From Hydractinia symbiolongicarpus (taxonomy: Eukaryota; Cnidaria; Hydrozoa; Anthoathecata; Hydractiniidae): 64,000 bases of DNA. The stretch is taken from assembly GCF_029227915.1 (NCBI RefSeq), contig NC_079889.1:8062001-8126000 (forward strand), read 5' to 3'. The position numbers and the translations under genes are program-made. The notes under the pieces are model-generated. The model was not told where the DNA came from. It made no database searches and worked only from the letters and a program-made list of their open reading frames with translations. The stretch's first letter is position 1. Each line of letters starts with the position of its first letter. Shown piece by piece: positions 20,910 to 32,640 of the stretch.

Positions 20910-22265
20910 CAGTTTTTTAGGTCTGTACAGGTAAAAAACCTTGCCTACAATGTGGCAAAAAAGAACAAAGTTCCTATAAAGTATGCATTCTTCAGTTATC
21001 CTAGCCAAGCTTTAAGATATTTTTGAATATGACTTTGTGACATATGACATTAAGTAAGTTGACGAAATTAACTGTCACATAGCTGTAACAGCAAATATAT
21101 ACAAGTTTAGAATACAAATAAAAGAAAGAACTCCTATTGTTCGTATGCGGTAAAAATCACTCGTGTGTAACTAACTGTCTGTAAATTAAAATTTGTGATT
21201 GTGAAATATTCCATCACAGCTCTTGCAATCTTGCATTAGATAAAGTAGTTCTTATCTGAATAGAATAATAAAAATACTTAAATCTTTTGTTTTATTGTGT
21301 TCTAACCTGGATGTTAGAAAACTTTCATTTTACGTGACTTCCCTGTAGCTATGAGCTATAAACAACTTTCTGTACAACGTAATTTGTGTAACCATGGACA
21401 TGCGCAAGCACTCGGTAGGCAAAAAATATAAAGACAACAAACAGTGTGAGGGCGGAGCGCAGGTCCAAGAAAAGGTAGGGTTATGTTTAAGATTTTTAGG
21501 TATATTTTCAAAGCAATTTTATACTGTGATCCTAACAGGCCTGAAACTTTCAAACACTTTCTGCAGAATAAGCACTAACCCTGTTATTCGTCAGTTGATA
21601 TGAAAAAAAACGTTTATACATTTGTAATCTTGACCATGCGAGTAAAAATCTCGCTACGCTTCCGACATACCACAGTAATCTATGGTAATTAGAGAATCCA
21701 ATTAAAAAGAACTTGGCTATCAATCGATCTTTTTAATAGAGAAAAAAAAGTGTTCTAGTGACTTTTGGCTCTTGTGTTTCCGAAAAATGTCCTGCTTTTT
21801 TATCTACTAAATATGCGCATGCATATAAACCCACAAACTTTTGTAAACATTGGAAAGAAATCTATTGTATTCGTTGTACCAAATTTTGCTCATATACCAA
21901 GCGTTTACAGTCACCATACGAAAGGGGGACATGGCGGGCGGGTGTGCATAAAACTAGTAAGAGCTACAAAAAGAAAAAAAAAACGAAATTGTGAGCAGAC
22001 CGTTAACCGTTAAAGATGGCGGCACGAAAACATAAACAAGAAACCGAAAGTAATTAATTAGTAAACACATCTACGCAAAACTTGTGTTAAGACACGAAAC
22101 GGGTTTCAAAAGATTAACAAATTAATAATCACTTACTTCTTGACATTGTTGACTGCTGTTTAAACTGGAATTCATGGTATAATTGACACACGGCTTACAT
22201 TCAACACAACGCTGAAAACACTTTACGCAATTAAAGATTTGTTTTGTTTAAAGATTTGCTTTAAA
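20910..22265. other. 3' flank of receptor and spacer
   Basis: Contains the likely 3' UTR with AATAAA at 21117. The short frames at 21356-22013 have no recognisable domain. A retrotransposon begins downstream. Confidence 0.4.
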
Positions 22266-22425
22266 AGGGCACCCTCCTCATCGGGGACCTCTTAGGTAAG
22301 CCAGTAAACTTAAAATTTATTCTTATCTGACAGTTGGTGTTTGCGAAGAGTGTTTGGTATCAAATTTAAGATTTAAAGAAGGCGCATTATAAAGGCACCC
22401 TCCTTATCGGGGTCCTTTGAGGTAG
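22266..22425 (+). repeat. Duplicated motif upstream of the non-LTR element
   Basis: GGCACCCTCCTCATCGGGG at about 22268 and GGCACCCTCCTTATCGGGG at about 22394 are near-identical and about 125 bases apart. Each is followed by a CCT..GAGGTA or CCT..TAGGTA motif. They precede the retroelement reading frame and may belong to its 5' UTR, either as a promoter repeat or as the edge of a second truncated copy. Confidence 0.6.
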
Positions 22426-22481
22426 GAGAGAAATTAGTTTTAGTGTATTTGTTTTGCGTCTATCGATTGTACTGAAACAGC

Positions 22482-25400
22482 ATGGATGGAATGATTAAAC
22501 GATTATTTTATAATGATCAACCACCACCACAAGACAATAATTCTGAGGAAAGAAAAACAAGTTTGGGTGAAAATTCTATGGTTGAAAAAGGAAATCAATC
22601 TTCTGGAAACACTGCTATACCCAACACAAATTGGTTTGAAAACTACAATTGCACGCATTGTGAGAAGAAATGCAAGAGTTCCTCTGGACTTAAATTGCAT
22701 CTGAAAGCCTGTAAACGAAACCTGGTGATAAAAACCCCAGAAAATACAAGGAAAATTAAAGAAGTCATTGCAGGTGTGTCTTTAACGGAAACTTCAAAAA
22801 AGGAAAACATTAAATTGAAGTCAACAACGGAAAGCTCAGGTTTTAAAACTTTGGAAAATCATTACGAAAACAATGTTATAAATAGAAATCAAGCACAAAT
22901 CAAGATTTGGGGTGATCATACGTTAGATGACGTGATACAAATCTTCAATGCCACGTACGACGAAGTTGTGCACTGGAGAAGAAACTTGTTTTTACTACCA
23001 ACAGGTGCAGCAGGGAAGAGATATATTAATGAAACAATAAGACTCATAGAGATCTGGAACCAACAAGTAGATTTATTAAAGGGGATTTCTATCAAAGCAG
23101 TTATGACGATGCCGATGCTTCTACTACAAAAACCATCATACAAGTCCAAAGCGAAGGATCACTCTGAATGTCTTAACCGTAGATTAAATCTCTGGGTGGA
23201 AGGAAGATTCGATGATTTGATAAGAGAATCGAGGACTATACAATCTAAAATCCCAAAACCAAATTCCCTGAATACTCCAGAGCAGTGCGCTAAAAATTTC
23301 GCAAAACTAATGCTTCAAGGAAAGATACATGCTGCACTAAGATTATTGGATGATAAGATGTCTGGTGGAGTACTGGATCTAACTGATGAGACACTCCAAG
23401 AGCTGAGGTTGAAACATCCAAATCCTGTTGACGCTGATTAATCTGTACTTCTCAAAGGGGAAATCCCATTTATCGATCCTGCTATTTACAACAACATAGA
23501 TAAAACAACAATATTAAAAGCCGCACTTCGTACAAAAGGTTCAGCAGGACCGTCAGGAATGAATTCAGATGGCTGGAGACGTATATTAGTGTCAAAGAAT
23601 TTTGGAAAGATCGGCGTGGAATTAAGATCATCTTTGGCTCGGTTCGCGAAAAATCTTTGTACAACTGCATTTGATCACACAGAAGGCAATTCACTGGAAG
23701 CATACATCGCTTGTAGGTTAATACCACTAGATAAGAAACCTGGTGTGCGGCCTATCGGTGTGGGGGAGGTTCTTCGAAGGGTGATTGGAAAGTCCATAAT
23801 ATCAGTAATCAAACCGGAAATACTTGAAAGCGCTGGTTCTCTCCAATTATGTGCTGGTCTACCTTCTGGATGTGAGGCAGCTGCTCATGCCATGACAACA
23901 ATTTTTGAAGAAGAAGGAACAGACGCATTACTTTTAGTAGATGCTACGAATGCTTTTAACTCACTTAATCGGAAAGTGCTACTTCATAATATCCGATACA
24001 TATGTCCAGCTATGTCTACGTATATACAAAATTGTTATAGCTCACCATCGAGGCTGTTTGTTATGGGTGGGAAAGAAATATTATCGGCAGAAGGAACAAC
24101 TCAAGGTGACCCGTTCGCTATGCCAGCTTATGCAGTTGGAATTGTTCCTCTTCTCCCGCTGTTGAAGAATGACGTGGAAGATAGAAAGTTGAACATAACT
24201 CACTGCGCTTATGCTGATGATCTGGGAGGTGCCGGAAAAATAATTGAATTAAGAAAATGGTGGGATAAAGTTGAGCATTATGGTCCATTATTTGGCTATT
24301 ATCCTAAAGCATCAAAATCATGGTTAATAGTAAAGGATGAACATAAATTAGTAGCTGATGATGTCTTCAGTGACACGGAGATAAACATCACTACAGTTGG
24401 AAATAAATATCTTGGCAGCTTTATAGGTACACAAGATGAGAAAGAAAAGTACATCATTGGGTTGGTAAATGAATGGATTGTTCAGATAAAGAAGTTAGCT
24501 AAAATTGCACTTTTTCAACCACACGCTGCCTATGCTGCTTACATAAGTGGATTGCAACACAAATTTAACTATTTTATTCGGACACTTGGGGATATGAGCA
24601 AGTATATCAAAGTACTGGACGATGTTATCGACAATACATTGATCCCAGCATTGACAGAGGGACATAAATGTACTGAAAACGAGAGAATATTACTGAGTTT
24701 ACCAATTTGCTATGGTGGTATGGGAATTGTGATATTAGTCGAATCATCAAAGAGAGAACATGAAAATTCTGTTGAAATGACAAAACAACTAGCAGAAAGA
24801 ATTAAACTACAGCAAACGTCTTATAAATTTGACAAACAGTTACACAATAATATCAAAAGCAAAATCCTTAAACAGAAACAAATGTTGCATAACAAAAAGC
24901 TGAAAGAAATTCGCCAACGCATGACGAATGAGCAATTACGAGCAAATGATTTGGCGACAATGAAAGGTGCTTCAAGTTGGTTGTCAGCACTCCCAATAAA
25001 ATCTGAGAATTATGCACTCAACAAAAGAGAGTTTTATGATGCCATACGAATGAGATATCGGTGGGATTTGAAGTTCCTACCAACAATTTGTGTCTGTGGA
25101 AAACGCTTCACGATTGACCATGCTATGTCATGTGTCAAGGGTCGCTATATTCATCAACGTCACGACGAATTAAGAGATAATTTGGCAAAAATATCTGAAG
25201 AGATTTCCAATGATGTAGAAACAGAACCGCATTTACAACAGCTGACTGGAGAAAAATTAAGCAATTCTGCAAACTCCACAGATGAAGCTAGACTCGACAT
25301 TAGCGTTAGAGGATTCTGGCAACGAGGTCAACGAGCATTTTTTGACGTAAGGGTATTTACCCCTTCGCTTTGACATACCTCAATCAGAAACTGCCTAATG

Positions 25401-25654
25401 CATTCAAATCAAATGAAAACATCAAGAAACGTGCATATGGACAAAGAGTGCTAGAAGTAGAACACGGATCATTTACACCACTGATTTTCACACCATATGG
25501 GGGATCCAGTCGAGAGACAGAACATTTTATCTCCACTCTGTCGCATAAAGTAGCGGAAAAAAGAAATCTAGAACAAAGTACCGTTACAAAATGGCTTCGG
25601 ACGAAATTATCATTTTGTTTACTGCGTTCAGCAATACAAAATGCATCCGTCTGA
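22482..25654 (+). mobile_element. Non-LTR retrotransposon, restriction-endonuclease type (R2/NeSL/HERO-like), slightly broken
   Basis: One continuous coding region of about 1,057 codons, spoiled by a TAA at 23439-23441 and a one-base frame change near 25365. In order: a C2HC zinc finger (CTHCEKKC..H..C, about residues 59-80), a linker, then a reverse transcriptase. The RT shows GSAGPSGM, KPGVRPIGVGEVLRR, LLLVDATNAFNSLN (motif A aspartate), TTQGDPFAMPAYA and CAYADD (catalytic box). A C-terminal knuckle CVCGKRFTIDHAMSC and a PD-(D/E)XK-like nuclease (ARLDISVRGFW, AFFDVRVF, EVEHGSFTPLIF) follow. The zinc finger, RT and C-terminal nuclease order fits elements that nick a target and prime reverse transcription there. 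No apurinic endonuclease or LTR is present. With only two lesions the insertion is probably young. It lies between the two receptor paralogues. The family name is my judgement. Confidence 0.82.
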
Positions 25655-27159
25655 TTTCGGTTGTGGTAAAGTAAATTTCTGTATTTTGTCATCGTGTGAG
25701 AGCGTGTTAAATTGTGTTAAAATCCAATTACGGCATCATTAAAAGGGGCTTTGCAGAAATCTTGTGTATACGTCTCTGCATAAAAACTCTTTCATATAAC
25801 AATTACTGCTTTAAAGCTGCTTTCCACAGCAATTGCCTGATTCAAATGTTATACGCTTTTTTTTACATATTTTAGGGTTATTTTGCTAATGTGAAATTAA
25901 ATTGCGCATGACATTCAATATCGCGTACTCGTAACTCTTCCTCCGTACTGCAACAGTCCGTCGCGTAGAATGTTTTCACAGGGAGCGGCAATTTGTTTTT
26001 CGTTTTTTTTCGCGTTTTGACTGCATAAATGCATTATTTTGATTTGTTAAAAAAAACAATGAAATATAATTATGTGTGACGCTTTTGTTATATAATGCCC
26101 GCATGCTCTGTGATAAAGTTTCTAGCGCTTTCTCTTCTTTACAAATATCATCACAAAAAAGTTCGCGCTGCGCAAGTTAGTCTCCAGTCCTTTTGTTTGT
26201 TTTAATTGTACAAGGTTGGAAGGCTATGCTTTAAGTTTATCGTTGGGCATATTTTTTTTGGTCAATTTGTCAAAAATAGGGTATTTTAGCTCGTTTTAAC
26301 CATGTTTTGATAGTGCATTTACCAGGGCAATTTCTTTTTAGTTTTTAATAGGTTTAGGTTTTCTACAGAGCTTACGTGCTATATTTATGGAACCCTTGAC
26401 TGTCAGTGACTAAATGTGAAGTATTTTTATGTTTTTATTTTTATGTTTTTTTATGTCGTGATAAATTTTCACATGTGAAGTCGTTCTACTGTTTCTAAAA
26501 TGGTAGCAAAACGTGTCGTTAAATTCTACGCGACGCACTAATCATATTGATTGTTTTGAAGATGGCGCCTTAACTGCCATAGGAAAATATTCGTCAAAAT
26601 GGCGAAGAAAAAAAATGGCAGTGTATTTTAGAACAGTTATTTTTTACTCCTCCTCGCTTTTTATAATTTGCTTTGTTTCTGAACCTTAACTGAAACCTTA
26701 ACTCAAATTAAATGGTGACGTCATTTCCTTATTCATTTTGTTTACATTTTCTTACGCCGAGTAAAATATTTCTTACGCAACAAAATATAACTGGGAGCTT
26801 AAGTTACTTGAAATCATTGCGTAAGACCTGTAAGGGGCGTCGTATAATTTTATGTAAAAATTTAATGAAAGACAATAAGAATAAAAATCCTTCCTCACAG
26901 ACGTACTTTAAAATTATTATACACATAAAAATGCAGTTGAAAAGAAGGTATTACTTTTAAGAAGGAAAATTGAACCTACCTCCAATATAAGTGCTCATAT
27001 CACCCTTAAATTTTATGACGTTACGGCGCGACGTCAATAACACTACTTTAACGACAATATCTTAATACATTAAATTGATGCAGCCATTACAGTGTACTTT
27101 AAACTTTGAGGATAAATAACTTGGAAACGAGGTGGTGACGTCAATGCTTTTTCACCGAG
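25655..27159. other. Non-coding stretch after the retroelement
   Basis: The beginning may be the element's 3' UTR; no poly(A) tail or target duplication could be fixed. The rest is AT-rich with no gene recognised. Confidence 0.4.
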
Positions 27160-27600
27160 TGGGTAACTAGGGACCACCTGGGACCAATTTGGGAAAGTTT
27201 TTCAAACCTGGGTCCCACAATCCGTTTCGGAATGAACGGGTTTATGACGTCATCAAAAAACATTTAAACCCTAATATCTTTGCAACCGTTTGTCAAAAGT
27301 GCATGATCCTATACATTTTCTTGATCAGCGGTTCAAGAACTATACGATGAAGGCAACAGGTATACAATTTTATAAAAAAATTGTGGGGTTTTGACGGGCC
27401 ATTGCTGACGTAAGCAAAATTTTCAAAACCTTATATCACCTTAGGCTTTTGTCGAAAACATATGATCCTATACATTATTTTGATCAGCGTTTTAACCTCT
27501 ACACATTACAGGCAACGAATTAACTAAATATAGCCAATGTTTTTTTTGTATCTGCACTGCACTGCTGAGGTCAGCAAAAAATCTAAAACAACCTATTTTT
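27160..27600 (+). repeat. Repeat family F: about 155-bp monomers with CRE-like palindromes (copy 1)
   Basis: Monomer-like units share TGATCCTATACATT, CTTGATCAGC, GTTTTGACGGG and TTGCTGACGTNAGCA. The same order of motifs recurs at 28690-29175 and, more diverged, at 58930-59395. Each unit carries a TGACGTCA-like core. It looks like an internally tandem interspersed repeat rather than a gene. Confidence 0.75.
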
Positions 27601-28318
27601 CCATTGTCCTTATGCCTAAGTGGATTTCTGCACAGGCCTTATCAACTAGTATTGTAATAATCAAATTTCCATTTGCAAGTCAAAAATGGTAGCTACGGGT
27701 TGCGAGGGGTAAATTACTGTGACTCGTGTTCTTCAACATCACTGAGAAATTAGATCTAACCTTCGACGTGGTTTGTTTTCCAATATTTAAATAAAACTTG
27801 TGAAAATGAGAAGCGTTTGTGCGCTGTTCCAGGCAAATATTTGTTACCTGTCTGAAACCTTAACAGCAGTGTAATTAAAAATATGTAAACATGCAAGGCA
27901 ACAGAATGGTATTCATTTTTAATCATTAACGAATTTTTTTTTGGTTGACCATAGGTAAAGTTAGTTGTGCTCATCTGACCAAGTTGCGGATGGAAATTAT
28001 ATCACAGAGAAATCATTAAGAAATATCACGTGTACAAGAAAGGGAGAAAGACAGACATAAAAAATCAGTCATCTAAATACACCAAGTTAAGAACTTAAGC
28101 GTTTGTTTACCTTTAATGTTGCCATTCTGTTTGGATGCTTTTCTTCAAACGATATCGTTGCAGCATCACAGCAAAGCAATATATTTTAAATAAAATTAGC
28201 TTTGTTCTGTTTGGCATGTTGCTCAGGTTAGAATAGACAGTAACTTTAGTTTAATCCTTATCTGGAAAGTTTGAACATGGTCACCATTTTTGGCGCGGTA
28301 GCTTGTAGTTGAACTCTG
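27601..28318. other. Non-coding stretch
   Basis: No gene recognised. The 72-codon minus-strand frame at 27756-27974 looks random. Confidence 0.4.
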
Positions 28319-28566
28319 CTGTGGCGCCGTAGCTTAGTGGTTATAACTCTCGTGCTTTGTGCGTGAGGCCAGGGTTCGACTCCTTGGCGGAGATTAAGTA
28401 TAGGCTAGTGAATGTTACTATAGCACCGGGCCAACCTAAGCAATGAGAGGAAAATTGGGGAGATAGCAGATTGTGTGCGCCGTTGGATATTGCTAGGGGT
28501 TGTCTGGTAGAACGCGGACCCTAATTGGGTCTGCGTAACCCAAAATGAGCATTAAATACTCTAGGG
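28319..28566 (+). mobile_element. tRNA-derived SINE (family A, copy 2)
   Basis: Starts GTGGCGCCGTAGCTTAGTGG (box A), then GGGTTCGACTCC (box B). A body containing GGTCTGCGTAACCCAAAATG follows, with the tail GAGCATTAAATACTCTAG. It matches the inverted copy at 1020-1265 over the whole length. Confidence 0.85.
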
Positions 28567-28679
28567 ATCCTTATCTAAGCCATGACCTCCCCTGATAAAA
28601 AATAGACTTGGTATATCCTTCGATGTTTGTGGGGCTAGCCATGTAAAGTATGCACATCTATTTGTTTATCTCTTATAAT

Positions 28680-29175
28680 AATACGCTAAGTGTGTCTGTC
28701 TGTCTGTCTGTGACAGGCAAAGTGGATATGTTCATTTCCCATTGATGTTGTCGAAAAATGCATCACACGATCCTATACATTTCTTCATCCTATACAGACT
28801 TTTTAGGTTTTGACGGGGCATTGCTGACGTCAGCAACGTTTTTAAACCTTTATATCTCATTAACTGCTCATCAAAAGTACATGATCCTATACATTTTCTT
28901 GATCAGCATTTCAAGATCTATACGATGACAGCAACAGGTTTTAAGGTTTTGACGGGTCTTTGCTGACGTCATCAAAAGTTTTAATCCATGATATCTCCTT
29001 AGGCGTTCGTCAAGAACATATGATCCTGTACATTATTTTGACCAGCGTTTCAACCTCTACACATTACAGACAAAAAATAAACAAACTTCGCGAATTTTTT
29101 ATCTGCACTGCACTGCTGACATCAGCAAAACATCATTTTTTTATTGACCTTTTGCCTAAGTGGATTATTCCATGG
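28680..29175 (+). repeat. Repeat family F, copy 2, with GTCT microsatellite
   Basis: Begins with TGTCTGTCTGTCTGTCTGTG at 28693-28712, then two or three monomers with TGATCCTATACATT and TTGCTGACGTCAGC, ending TATCTGCACTGCACTGCTGA. This matches 27160-27600 unit for unit. The GTCT run links it to the Helitron-like mini-elements elsewhere in the window. Confidence 0.75.
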
Positions 29176-29430
29176 GGCTTTATCGACTAGTCTTTTAGAT
29201 ATTGAGTCAGCATTTCGCCAGGGAAATGTTTTACGAGATATAAACAATTTATCCAAAAAAGTGAATAAGAAAAGTGTAAATTTATTATTTTTAAAAAATC
29301 GTTGTTTTTTTAATTCAGTTATGGATAGGAAAAAATCAGGATATTTCACTAATATCTTATTTTTGTTTTTTTTAAAACAGTAAAAAAATGATGACCACCT
29401 TACAAGAAATATAAAGTGGTCGACCTAAGG

Positions 29431-29497
29431 CATTACTAGCTCTTTCAGATAAAAAAACTTCTGCTTTAATCTCAAAGAGCTCTGGGGATGAGAATGG
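29431..29497. mobile_element. MITE family D, copy 3, eroded left end
   Basis: The right end CAAAGAGCTCTGGGGATGAGAATGG matches the other copies. The left end CATTACTAGCTCTTT has lost the CTCGTCCCC block. No clear duplication flanks it. Confidence 0.55.
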
Positions 29498-30144
29498 TAT
29501 GATGGCGTAACTTTTATCTCGACCTGGCTTTTACAGGAAAATAAAGAGAAGATTAGAAAATCCTCATTTTCATTGTTTTTTTTGAAATTAAGCTTTGCAA
29601 TAAAACTTTGCTTTTGTGGTTAATTACTTGGAAATACATTCGTGTAAAAACAAAACCAACAACAGATGTATTATGTATTAACACTAAGTACCAAATATAC
29701 AGCTAGTTTTATGTTTTATCTGCTTGAAAGACACCAAGCAAAGAAGATGACTATATTTACTTGACAAAGATGACTCCATTTGCTTGACAGAGTCTGGAAT
29801 AAAGTTCTATATAAGGAAAGTAGATATATAAAATGATTGATTATTTGCTTGGGCTTAAGTTTTCTTGTATTGATTTTATGAAACCATTCGTGAGTAGCAA
29901 CTACAAGCAAGCTAATAACAAACATCTGAATCGTTTCAAATCCTAATTTTGTGTCGTAGCTACCTTCTCAAATTCGTAGTTTTGTGTCAATATACTTATC
30001 ACTCTTTTTATTGACATGCTCTGTGTTTACGTTTATTTGACATTATATTTGACATTATATTTATATCATACAACATATGTTTTGCAGTAATATTATAGTA
30101 ATTACCTCAGATCGCAATTGTTGGATCTTCAGAAGAAGAAAATT
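29498..30144. other. Upstream region of the second receptor
   Basis: AT-rich with no exon recognised. GACATTATATTT is duplicated near 30039-30062. Confidence 0.4.
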
Positions 30145-31032
30145 ATGTTTGCGATTGTGATTCAATACGTCTTGGTCATCACACCTCTATGTTTGCATTG
30201 TGTTGGTTGCTACTTGTTACATTCAAAAAGTGCGAACGTCAGCGCAAGTCAAAGAATTTTCTTGCTCAACTTGAGCATGTCAGAAATTTTATTATGTTTA
30301 TTGTACATTGGTGGGATGACAGTAAGATATATATTTGGTCCGGGAACTACAGGTTCATTGGTCTTGTTTTTATGTTTATATTCGTCTGTAGCAACTTACG
30401 TTCTTATTATAATATGTCTTACATTCGATCGATTACTGGCTGTTTATTTGAATTTAAAGTATTCCTTGTATTGGTCAGCTGAGGAAACGAAAGTACTTGT
30501 GAGTATTTTCTGGATGATTTCTTTGCTTTTATCTTGCGCCATCATTATTTACTTTTTTCAAGACAGACGAAATTATACCATCATTATGCACATGTACACA
30601 TATTTATCATTGGTAGGTGACGGTGTTTTTGTTATCGTTGCTATAGTTACATATAGCTATATTATTAAAAAACTGTGGATAAATAATTAAGTCAACACTT
30701 CATCAAAGCCTCATAGAAATTCAGGCAGCCAGTCCGACGTGAGCAATACATGTAGGGTATTATGGGATAAACAAAGGCATCATATCCGACAAAAAAAACT
30801 GCTACTGCCGACACTACTCGTCGTAACGTTTATTGTGTTTATCGTCATACCAGACGTCGTTTTTTTCTGCATCGATATGCATCTCATTCCAGATGAATAC
30901 GCAACCAGAAGAATTTTTAATTCGATGTTTTATATTGGGCTTACATCGGATGCTATTATTTATGTTATGCTTGCAACAACGGTGGGGAGAATATTTTTGA
31001 AACGGAAGTTGTTAAGAAGGACGACGCCCTGA
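30145..31032 (+). pseudogene. Class A seven-transmembrane receptor paralogue with one in-frame stop
   Basis: Close relative of the receptor at 19983-20909 in the same orientation. From the ATG at 30145 the frame runs 181 codons through TM1-TM5 (LSMSE in TM2, DRL at the end of TM3, VGDGVFVIVAIVTYSY in TM5). A TAA stop follows at 30688-30690. The same frame then stays open for 114 codons to 31032, covering the rest of the third loop, TM6 (LLLPTLLVVTF, VIPD) and TM7 (MFYIGLTSDAIIYVMLATTV). There is no frameshift, and TM6-TM7 are as well preserved as in the intact copy. The lesion is therefore recent, a segregating allele, a sequence error or a recoded stop. As read it would give a five-helix protein, which should not signal. 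Confidence 0.8.
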
Positions 31033-31712
31033 TTCTTATATATCACAGCTAACCTGTCATAGCCATAAAATTCTTGAAAATTCTTGAATATATTTATTTG
31101 CTTTATGACCAGTATATTTGTGTTTTTGAAGATTTATGGCTACAGATGCTGTGAATATATTTAATTTGTAAATATCTGTCCAATTCCATTTCCCCAGACA
31201 TTTGGTGCACATTGCCTGCAAGAGGAGGAAGGATAACTCCTGCGAAAATGGAGAGCAGCATAAAGAAAGAAATTATCTGTTAAAAATGTCTTTGTTGACG
31301 TCAGCAGTTTTAAGTAACGTCATTATTTTACTGAAAGGCAACAATTACTAAAATCGCCTTCTGATGACGTCACAAAGAATGCGTGAACATAAGATTATAC
31401 TTAAAAATGCAAAAAATAATAAATGTTTCCACAAACTTCTTTGGTAAAGAAGCTTCAACTGCTTCGCTGATTTGGTGGAGTCCAAAACTATTGACATGTT
31501 TGCAGTTGCAATGTTAACCTAGACAAGATATATCTTGTAGAAAACTTTGTCAAGGAACATTTTCATCACCTAGCAAAAATTGTTTTCCTTGTTTTTTATA
31601 TTTACACATATATTACAAGAAAACAAATATTTCTTTACATATGGTTGTTAGAGGTTATTATAAAGAAAAGCAGAAAGTAACAAAAATTTTTCCCCTTAGT
31701 GGAGTTTCTAAA
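31033..31712. other. 3' flank of the second receptor
   Basis: No gene. Contains two TGACGTCA-type palindromes near 31294-31370. Confidence 0.4.
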
Positions 31713-31885
31713 TATGCAGTAGACCCTCGATATAACGAGCCCTCGATATAACGAACACCTCGATTTAACGAACCAAAGTTCATTCCCCTTGGATTCTGAC
31801 TTAGGAAACTCTTTCAAATTTCCTCTATATAACGAACCCCCATGTAACGAACCCTCGATTTAACAAACCAAATTTTCCGTCCCCT
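31713..31885 (+). mobile_element. End of a pogo/Tigger-like DNA transposon
   Basis: Starts CAGTAGACCCTCGATATAAC and repeats CCTCGATATAACGA or CCTCGATTTAACGAACCAAA several times up to about 31885. CAGT(A/T)GACCCTCG.. termini with internal repeats are typical of pogo/Tigger elements of the Tc1/mariner group. The matching right end and a transposase were not found, so this may be a solo end or a decayed MITE. Confidence 0.6.
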
Positions 31886-32640
31886 GAACCAATAAAACCT
31901 CTAATAACGAACTCAAAGTATCAAATGCTATAAAATACGACAAACAAAACCAAAACACATGCAATGTTGTCGATACTTTTACACCACGTAAATAGAACTT
32001 TATGTACAGAAAAAAGAAAACGCAATGCATTGTCTTCCAAATTTAGTGATTTGAACCATAACATTAGACGTTCAAATCTAAACACTAAGTGTAAACAAAA
32101 CGCAAATATTGGATTTTAAGGCTCGCATTGGACTTTCAAGTTTTCACTCAATTGTCCTAATCAACATGATGTCCTTTTATATTTGTCTTAAGTGACATTT
32201 CGGCTGCCACAATAATAATAACAATGAAAGACTTTTACGTTTAAAAAAACACTTAAAGAGGACAGGAGACATCATACGTGGAAAGATAACAACTGTAAAC
32301 ACATAATATAAAGATTGACACTACACGACTAACGACATTGAATTCTGCTTTCTTGCACGGCAATATTATAAGGAGAAATAAAATAGGAACCAATCATCAA
32401 TCAGAAATCTCATGCAAACCTTCACCTATTTTTACTTATTTTTGCTTTTTCTTATTTTTGCGGCTACGTGCTCCTATAATGCTTTAATGTTTACTAAAGA
32501 TTCAGTAAATTTAAAAGATGGAAATAAAACATATCTTATTTGTGGGTTCTTGCTGCTTGTAATTTTATCGACAGCAGATTGAACCTCACTCGCTACCAGA
32601 CAAAATGTTAGCTATGGACAAATTGGCATTGCTACAATTT
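31886..32640. other. Non-coding stretch
   Basis: AT-rich. No gene recognised. Confidence 0.4.

Noticed and set aside
28319-28395. Possible tRNA gene
   Set aside because: Box A and box B are good, but the acceptor and T-arm do not close, and the sequence continues into a body shared with the copy at 1020-1265, so it is a SINE.
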